A stretch of DNA of 64,000 bases. Origin: Procambarus clarkii (taxonomy: Eukaryota > Arthropoda > Malacostraca > Decapoda > Cambaridae). The stretch covers positions 39,667,734 to 39,731,733 of the forward strand of contig NC_091188.1 in NCBI RefSeq assembly GCF_040958095.1, read 5' to 3'. The translations under genes and the position numbers were made by a program. The notes beneath the pieces were generated by a model. It searched no databases, was not told where the DNA came from, and was given only the letters and a program-made list of their open reading frames with translations. Shown here one piece after another: positions 56,097-64,000 of the stretch (position 1 is the stretch's first letter; each line of letters begins with the position of its first letter).

Positions 56097-56696
56097 ACAT
56101 GTTAACAACGCGGGATTTTCGGAGAAAAAGCAATAAGCCATGCCCGCGGAGAAGCCCGTTAAGCCGCCTATATATTTGCCTGTATCTCAAATTGCAAATT
56201 GTTACTTACAGTGTACCTGAGAGTACTTGTAAGCAATCTACCTCATTTTTTCATTTTTTGCTTAATTTGTTTTTGTATTGTTTAGTCTTGTTTATATCTT
56301 TGTTTTGTATTTCTATATCTTTTGTTTTTGTATAGTCCATGTTTATATGTTTTTTCTTTAATCTCATTTATTACCTAGGTTGCCTAGCCTCACCATACTC
56401 CCTTACTCCATTGTACCCCTGTAAGCCCCTTGTAAGCTACCTCATTTTTTTCTTTTGTTGCTCATTTTGTGTTTGTTTTGTACAGTATTGTTTACATATT
56501 TTTCCCCCTTTTATAGCTTAATTCTACCTTGTAATTTGCCTTTCTTGCGTTGTTTTCCTGCAATCAGCTTTTTTATGCAGACAAGTATAGACCCAGAACT
56601 AAACCTCTTATCCACTATCTATGACAATCATCACTTTAATGATCTAAATTGCAGATATTTTGCAGCACATGATGTAAACAATGTATTAACTCATAA

Positions 56697-56860
56697 TGCC
56701 CGAAACCCGAAACCCTTATGTCCGAAACGCTTTGCGTAATAGTGGCTTTAGGCATTGTATGTACTAGCTCTACCTATAAGTCAACCAATCTTTGTAAAAA
56801 TTTCTTGTATGTATTTCTTACCTTACCTAAATAAACATTTTATTTTATTTTTAATCACAA
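56697..56860 (+). mobile_element. LINE family A 3' tail nested in A4 ORF2
   Basis: 'tatgtccgaaacgctttgcg', 'taatagtggctttaggcatt', 'ttaccttacctaaataaaca' and a TTTTA tail. It splits A4 between VLTH and HNISVINLNVRS-type residues (compare copy A5). Confidence 0.88.
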
Positions 56861-58952
56861 TATCTCTGTAATCAACTTGAACGTTAGATCCCTAGGTAAA
56901 CACTTCGATGATGTTAGTGCCTTGATTGAAACTATTGACAACAAATTCTCTTTTATTATACTTACTGAAACATGGTTGAAAGAGGATACTACTCAACTCT
57001 TTAACATGCCTAACTACTCGGCAATTCACAACTGTCGTCAACTTCAGAGAGGTGGGGGCACTGCTCTTTACTACCACCAAGAACTAACATGCTTAAAAGA
57101 AATTAGAACTAGAGACTGCTATGGGGAGTATATCTTCGCCAGCTTCAGAGTCAAGGGTGCCGAGTCTGTCCTGTCTGTGGGTGCAGTCTATAGAATTCCT
57201 AACACTGATGTGTCAGAATTCAACTCAAACCTTAGAAATCTAATACTTGATAACAGACTGAACAAAAACCATCTAATTATCGCAGGGGACTTTAATATTG
57301 ACCTCTGCGAGCCTGAACACCCTACTGCTGTTAGCTTCCTCAACTGTATGAATTCCTGCTTCCTCATACCCTTAATCACTAGACCTACTAGATTAACTGA
57401 TAGCACTAGCTGCCACGACTCTAGATCACATCTGGACAAACATAACCTCTCCGCTTACTTCAGGTATAATCACCGATAGCACTACAGACCATTACCCCAC
57501 ATTTCTCTTAACTAACATTAGCAAACCACCTCTAGAGTCAAGAGAGTTAAGTTTTAGACTGCACAATGAAACTGCTATAGACAATTTTATAACTGCTGCT
57601 GATAATGTCAACTGGGAGTCCGAGATAGGTAACATAGAGGACATCAACCTAGCAGTGCAATCTTTTCTTCAAAAAACTCTTAGCCTTTATAACACCCACT
57701 GTCCTATGCTTACAAAACAAGTCACAACCAAAAGGCTTAACAATCCCTGGCTTACAAAGGGAATACTTAAATCCATTAATAAAAAACATGACCTTGAGAA
57801 GAAGTATAGGTTAGGAATTGTCTCCGAAGAATTCTCAAAGAATTACTCATTATTGCTATCTAAGATAATTAGACGAGCCAAAACTAAATACTACGAAGAT
57901 AAATTTACCCAAATAAAGAGCAACATTAAACAAACTTGGAGCACAATTTCACAAATATTGGGATCAAAGAAGTCTTTAAATAACAAACCAACACTCCTGT
58001 TCAATAACGATGGTCAGCTTTCAGCCTCTGATTCTGCTATTGAGTTCAATAGGTTCTTCTCTTCCATTGGGTCATCCCTTGCAAATGATATTCCATCTTC
58101 CAGTACTGACATTAAGGACTATCTTACAGGTAACTATCCACAGTCTCTGTACCTAAAGCCTATTAATTCCATTGACGTCAATGAGATAATCCTTTCCCTT
58201 AAAACCAAGTCTAGTGCCCTTGAGGAGATACCAACTTTAATTTACAAAAAAGCCTCCAGATCTTTAGCCCCTGCTATTGCATTGCTCTTCAACAAGTCAC
58301 TTGAACTCCAAACCTTTCCAGATATTCTAAAAAAAAAGCGAGAGTAACGCCTGTCCACAAATGTGGTGATCTCACAGATGTTAACAATTACAGACCTATA
58401 TCAATCCTGCCAAACTTGTCAAAAATTTTTGAAAAACTAATCTATAAGCAGCTTTACTCGTATCTAGCCAAACACAATATACTTAGCCCTTGCCAATATG
58501 GCTTCAGACCCAAAAAAAAGCACTAATGATGCACTTATTAGTATGCTTAACTCGATTCATACAGCTCTTGATAAAAATGAGTTCCCTGTTGGGTTATTTG
58601 TGGACCTGCGTAAAGCTTTTGACACTGTCAACCACCAAAACCTTCTTCTTAAATTACATCATTATGGAGTCAGAGGACACTCCCTGCAATACCTCAAATC
58701 TTACCTTACTGACAGGCTCCAGTATGTTTCTGTGAATAATACAATTTCTCCCACCCGACCCATCAACATTGGTGTTCCTCAGGGCAGCATACTTGGCCCT
58801 CTCCTCTTTCTCATCTACATTAATGACCTTCCAAATGCCTCCCAACACCTCAAACCAATTCTTTTTGCTGACGACACAACCTTCATTTACTCCAGTCCTG
58901 ACCCCCTTGCTCTAAATGCCACAGTAAATACTGAGTTAAATAAAGTCCATCT

Positions 58953-59220
58953 TTTTTTTTTTTTTTTTTTTTGAGATATATACAAGAGTTGTTACATTCT
59001 TGTACAGCCACTAGTACGCGTGGCGTTTCGGGCAGGTCCCTGGAATACGATCCCCTGCCGCGAAGAATTGTTTTTTCATCCAAGTACACATTTTACTGTT
59101 GCGTTAAACAGAGGCTACAGTTAAGGAATTGCACCCAGTAAATCCTCCCCGGCCAGGATACGAACCCATGACAGCGCTCGCGGAACACCAGGCGAGTGTC
59201 TTACCACTACACCACGGAGA
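58953..59220 (-). mobile_element. tRNA-derived SINE nested in A4, with target duplication
   Basis: Poly-T (reverse of the poly-A tail), 'gttacattcttgtacagcca', 'ctagtacgcgtggcgtttcg', 'gcgttaaacagaggctacag', 'ctccccggccaggatacgaa' (B box reversed) and 'cttaccactacaccacggag' (A box reversed). CATCT occurs at both edges (58,948-58,952 and 59,221-59,225). Complete, about 268 bp. Confidence 0.92.
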
Positions 59221-60212
59221 CATCTTTGGCTAACTGCCAACAAACTCACCCTTAACATTGACAAAACTTTCTATATTCTGTTTGGCAATAAATCCTCTAA
59301 TCAAATAAATCTCAAAATAAACAATACCCAAATTTGTAACAAATTAGATGGCAAATTCCTTGGCATTCTCATTGACCACAAGCTGAATTTCCAGGGACAC
59401 ATTCTAAATATATCAAAAAAAGTTTCAAAAACTGTGGGCATTCTTTCTAAGATCAGATATTATGTACCACGCCCTGCCCTGGTGACTCTCTATTACTCCC
59501 TTATCTATCCATATCTCAACTATGGTATTTGTGCTTGGGGCTCTACTACCCAAAATCATTTACGTCCTCTAATTACTCAACACAAAGCTGCTATTAGGAC
59601 AATATCCAACTCTGGCCCCAGACATCACTCGGTACCCCTACTCAAATCTCTGAAGATGTTAGACATTAAGTCACTGCACATTCTCTCATGTGTATTATAC
59701 ATATATAAAACGCTAAACTGTAATGCCAATCCTGACCTCAAAAGCTTCATAGAAGGTTGTAACAGAACCCATGAGCACCACACCAGAAATAAAAACAGTT
59801 TTGATATTCCTAGAGTACGACTTAATCAAACTAGAAATGCTCTACAAATCAAGGGACCCAGAATGTGGAATGACCTTCCCAACCTTGTTAAAGACTGTAC
59901 CTCTCTCAACCAGTTTAAGATAAAAACGAAGCTATACTTAATAAATTCCCTGTAACCTACCTTACCCCTCTCTTGTCAACCAATGTCTGTTTTTTTTAAA
60001 GAGCGCTGTTTGTCGACAGAATTGTATTTGTGCTGCTTTTTCAGCTATGTTCTCATTTCTTGTTTTCATTTTACTCTTTATGCTGAATTAGTATTAAGCT
60101 TTAGTCATTTAAGTTTTTCATGCCCGAAACGCTTTGCGTAATAGTGGCTTTAGGCATCGTATGTACTAGCTCTATCTATATAAGTCCACCAATCTTTGTA
60201 AAAATCTCTTGT

Positions 60213-60236
60213 ATAATAATAATAATAATAATAATT
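60213..60236. repeat. (ATA)n junction between two inverted LINEs
   Basis: Roughly eight ATA repeats join the 3' end of copy A4 to the 3' end of copy A5, which points the other way. Confidence 0.85.
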
Positions 60237-63200
60237 TTTATTTAGGCAAAGGTACATACATAAAGAGATTTTACAAAGTTTGTTGGCTTTATAGATAGAG
60301 CTAGTACATACAATGCCTAAAGCCACTATTACGCAAAGCGTTTCGGGCAGGAAAAAACACTACTGACTAAAGCTTAAAACTAATGGGTAAAAAGAAAAAA
60401 ATGCGTTGAGTACAAATAAAAATAGAGGTAAAAGAGGGGGGGAACATTGTTGAAAAAACAGCACAAATACAATTATAAATTATTACAGAAAATTACATTA
60501 AAACAGCGTTGATTTGTAAAACAAAAAAAAAACAAAAAACATACATGGGTTGACAATAGAAGGGTAAGGTAGGTTACATGGAATTTATTAGGTATAGCTT
60601 CGTTTTTAACTTAAACTGGTTGAGAGAGGTACTGTCTTTAACATGGTTGGGAAGGTCATTCCACATCCTGGGCCCCTTGATTTGTAGAGCATTTCTGGTT
60701 TGATTAAGTCGTACTCTAGGAATATCAAAACTGTATTTATTTCTGGTGTGGTGCTCATGGGTTCTGTTACAACCTTCTATGAAGCTTTTGAGATCAGGAT
60801 TGGCATTACAATTTAGCGTTTTGTATATGTATAATACACATGAGTGAATGTGCAGTGACTTAATGTCTAACATATTCAGAGATTTGAGTAGGGGTACCGA
60901 GTGATGTCTGGGGCCAGAGTTGGATATTGTCCTAATAGCAGCTTTGTGTTGAGTAATTAGAGGACGTAAGTGATTTTGGGTAGTAGAGCCCCAAGCACAA
61001 ATACCATAGTTGAGATATGGATAGATAAGGGAGTAATAGAGAGTCACCAGGGCAGGGCGTGGTACATAATATCTGATCTTAGAAAGAATGCCCACAGTTT
61101 TTGAAACTTTTTTTGATATGTTTAGAATGTGTCCCTGGAAATTCAGCTTGTGGTCAATGAGAATGCCAAGGAATTTGCCATCTAATTTGTTACAAATTTG
61201 GGTATTGTTTATTTTGAGATTTATTTGATAGGAGGATTTATTGCCAAACAGAATATAGAAAGTTTTGTCAATGTTAAGGGTGAGTTTGTTGGCAGTTAGC
61301 CACAGATGGACTTTATTTAGCTCAGTATTTACTGTGGCATTTAGAGCAAGGGGATCAGGACTGGAGTAAATGAAGGTTGTGTCGTCAGCAAATAGGATTG
61401 GTTTGAGGTGTTGGGAGGCATTTGGAAGGTCATTAATGTAGATGAGAAAGAGGAGAGGGCCAAGTATGCTGCCCTGGGGAACACCAATGTTGATGGGTAG
61501 GGTGGGCGAAATTGTATTATTCACAGAAACACATTAGAGCCTGTCAGTAAGGTAGGATTTGAGGTATTGTAGGGAGTGTCCTCTGACACCATAATGATGT
61601 AATTTAAGAAGAAGGTTTTGGTGGTTGACAGTATCGAAAGCTTTACGCAGGTCCACAAATAACCCAACAGGGAACTCATTTTTATCAAGAGCTGTATGAA
61701 TCGAGTTAAGCATACTAATAAGTGCATCGTTAGTGCTTTTTTTGGGCCTGAAGCCATATTGGCAAGGGCTAAGTATATTGAGTTTGGCTAGATATGAGTA
61801 AAGCTGCTTATAGATTAGTTTTTCAAAAATTTTTGACAAGTTTGGCAGGATTGATATAGGTCTGTAGTTGTTAACATCTGTGAGATCACCACATTTGTGG
61901 ACAGGCGTTACTCTCGCTTTTTTTAGAATATCTGGAAAGGTTTGGAGTTCAAGTGACTTGTTGAAGAGCAAAGCAATAGCAGGGGCTAAAGATCTGGAGG
62001 CTTTTTTGTAGATTAAAGTTGGTATCTCCTCAAGGGCACCAGACTTGGTTTTAAGGGAAAGGATTATCTCATTGACGTCAATGGAATTAATAGGCTTTAG
62101 GTACAGAGACTGGGGATAGTTCCCTGTAAGATAGTCCTTAATGTCAGTACTGGAAGATGGAATATCATTAGCAAGGGATGAACCAATGGAAGAGAAGAAC
62201 CTATTGAACTCAATAGCAGAATCAGAGGCTGAAAGCTGACCATCGTTATTAGACAGGAGAGTCGGTTTGCTATTTAAAGACTTTTTTGATCCCAATATTT
62301 GTGAAATTGTTCTCCATGTTTGTTTAATGTTGCTCTTTATTTGGGTAAATTTATCTTCGTAGTATTTAGTTTTGGCTCGTCTAATTATCTTAGATAGCAA
62401 TAATGAGTAATTCTTTGAGAATTCTTTGGAGACAATCCCTAACCTATACTTTTTCTCAAGGTCATGTTTTTTATTAATAGATTTAAGTATTCCCTTTGTA
62501 AGCCAAGGATTGTTAAGCCTTTTGGTTGTGACTTGTTTTGTAAGCATAGGACAGTGGGTATTATAAAGGCTAAGAGTTATTTGAAGAAAAGATTGAACTG
62601 CTAGGTTGATGTCCTCTATGTTACCTATCTCGGACTCCCAGTTGACATTATCAGTAGCAGTTATAAAATTGTCTATAGCAGTTTCATTGTGTAGTCTAAA
62701 ACGTATCTCTCTTGACTCAAGAGGTGGTTTGCTAATGTTAGTTAAGAGAAATGTGGGGTAATGGTCTGTAGTGCTATCGGTGATTATACCTGAAGTAAGC
62801 GGAGAGGTTATATTTGTCCAGATGTGATCAAGAGTCGTGGCAGTGCTATCAGTGATTCTAGTAGGTCTAGTGATTAAGGGTATGAGGAAGCAGGAATTCA
62901 TACAGTTGAGGAAGCTAACAGCAGTAGGGTGTTCTGGCTCGCAGAGGTCAATATTAAAGTCCGCTGCAATAATTAGGTGGTTTTTGTTCAGTCTGTTATC
63001 AAGTATTAGATTTCTAAGGTTTGAGTTGAATTCGGACACATCAGTGTTAGGAATTCTATAAACTGCACCCACAGACAGGATAGACTCGGCACCCTTGACT
63101 CTGAAGCTGGCGAAGATATACTCCCCATAGCAGTCTCTAGTTCTAATTTCTTTTAAGCATGTTAGTTCTTGGTGGTAGTAAAGAGCAGTGCCACCACCTC

Positions 63201-63860
63201 TCTGAAGTTGACGACAGTTGTGGATTGCTGAGTAGTTAGGCATGTTAAAGAGTTGAGTAGTATCATCTTTCAACCATGTTTCAGTAAGTATAATAAAAGA
63301 GAAATTGTTGTCAATAGCTTCAATCAAGGCACTAACATCATCGAAGTGTTTGCCTAGGGATCTAACGTTCAAATTGATTACAGAGATATTGTGACTATGA
63401 GTTAATACATTGTTTACATCATGTGCTGCAAAATATCTGCAATTTAGATCATTAAAGTGATTATTGTCATAGATAGTGGATAAGAGGTTAAGTTCTGGGT
63501 CTATACTTGACTGCATAAAAAAAAGCTGATTGCCGGAAAAACAAGAGAAACAAAAAGAAATAAATGTACACAATACTGTACCAAACAAACACAAAAGGGG
63601 CTTACAGGGGTACAATGGAGTATGGCTAGGCTAGGAAACCTAGGTAATGAATGAGATTAAAGAAAAAAACATATAAACATGGACTATACAAAACACAAGA
63701 TATAGATATACAAAACAAAAATATAAACAAGACTAAGCAATACCAAAAAAATTGAGCAAAAATGAAAAATGAGGTAGATTGCTTACAGGTACTCTCAGGT
63801 ACAATGTAAGTAACAATAGACAGAAAATATATATCAATATAGAAAAGAATGTCACAATAC
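60236..63860 (-). mobile_element. LINE family A copy A5, nearly intact
   Basis: The minus-strand element starts upstream of 63,516 with the leader, then has a long ORF2, a 3' UTR of the 'caacgctgttttaatgtaat' type and the standard tail. Only one in-frame stop interrupts ORF2. It is the best-preserved family A copy and the reference I used for the others. Confidence 0.9.
60574..63516 (-). pseudogene. LINE family A ORF2 (endonuclease-RT), one nonsense codon
   Basis: From the ATG at 63,516 (MQSSIDPELNLLSTIYDNNH) the frame is open to 61,534, where TAA replaces a CAA or CAG codon of other copies (after KSYLTDRL). It then stays in the same frame to the normal stop at 60,574. Domains: endonuclease (VINLNVRSLGKHF, ILTETWL, IIAADFNIDL, TLDHIWTNI, TTDHYPTFL), linker, RT (YRPISILPNLSKIFEKLIYK, VDLRKAFDTVNH, LFADDTTFIYS), C-terminus (FDIPRVRLNQTRNALQIKGP). 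The endonuclease block reads AADFN where other copies have AGDFN or GGDFN. Length about 980 residues in all. Confidence 0.88.
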
Positions 63861-63862
63861 AA

Positions 63863-64000
63863 TAAGATAACAATTACATGAACAGATGAAAAACAAATCT
63901 GCTGTAAAATAGGAAGTAATTATAGCAAAACACAATATACAAGTTTGGCGGAGAGAACAAAAAATCAGTAGAGACTGTCAAGATGAATATATAAAAAAAT
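63863..64000. other. Window end, nothing recognised
   Basis: AT-rich sequence 5' of LINE copy A5. It may still belong to the element's leader, but copy A4 does not extend here, so this cannot be checked within the window. Confidence 0.4.

Larger units (their letters stand above)
56198..60212 (+). mobile_element. LINE family A copy A4, nearly full length, broken
   Basis: From the 5' leader ('gttacttaca.tgtacctgag') through ORF2 to the 3' tail. ORF2 begins near 56,574 (SIDPELNLLSTIYDNHHFND). Damage: a LINE tail inserted at 56,697-56,860, a frameshift near 57,400 (after RPTRLTDST), a one-base change in an A-run at about 58,330 (PDILKKK then shift), and a SINE inserted at 58,953-59,220. The last part, 59,434-59,955, is open to its stop. 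The 3' tail ends prematurely at 'ctcttgta' and runs into (ATA)n. Confidence 0.9.

Overview
This is animal nuclear DNA, most probably from a decapod crustacean (crayfish or lobster type). The host coding sequence is split by GT-AG introns. Roughly two thirds of the window is transposon-derived. The repeat mix (DIRS-like tyrosine-recombinase elements, L2/CR1-like LINEs with short tandem 3' tails, tRNA-derived SINEs) and one arthropod-type Star/FkbM gene fit a large decapod genome. The taxon is an inference; nothing in the sequence proves a species.

Two host genes can be reconstructed, and they converge tail to tail. (1) Plus strand, 3649-10628: the last six coding exons of IFT56/TTC26, an intraflagellar-transport complex B protein, giving 308 codons plus stop in consistent phase. 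Its N-terminal exons lie outside the window. (2) Minus strand, 53515-21312: a five-exon gene of about 291 codons for a membrane-anchored FkbM-domain (Star-like) methyltransferase-family protein. Its last intron is 25.8 kb long and is filled with other elements.

Layout. 1-3.6 kb: LINE 3' tails, a short Gypsy-type LTR element with intact LTRs and target duplication, and a DIRS gag fragment. 3.6-10.6 kb: IFT56 exons, with DIRS-end remnants, a foldback element and a piggyBac fragment in the introns. 10.8-17.2 kb: a DIRS-like element (inverted terminal repeats, gag, RT, RNase H, tyrosine recombinase, internal complementary region) starting 0.2 kb after the IFT56 stop. 17.2-22.5 kb: a degenerate LINE, SINE pieces, a 27-bp minisatellite and the last exon of the Star-like gene. 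22.7-28.2 kb: a second DIRS-like element, minus strand, lacking RT. 28.2-43.2 kb: a pile of nested LINEs (family A, family B with a 931-codon open frame, and an RTE-like element), including a 1,027-bp solo LTR. 43.2-47.2 kb: largely unassigned DNA with a SINE and a tandem duplication. 47.2-53.5 kb: exons 4 to 1 of the Star-like gene with repeats between them. 53.7-64 kb: three family A LINEs, the last two forming a large tail-to-tail inverted repeat.

The mobile elements interact visibly. The SINE shares its 3' end with LINE family B. Both LINE families and the SINE carry the same small 3' hairpin motif. DIRS ends recur as solo fragments and as the outer arms of a foldback element.
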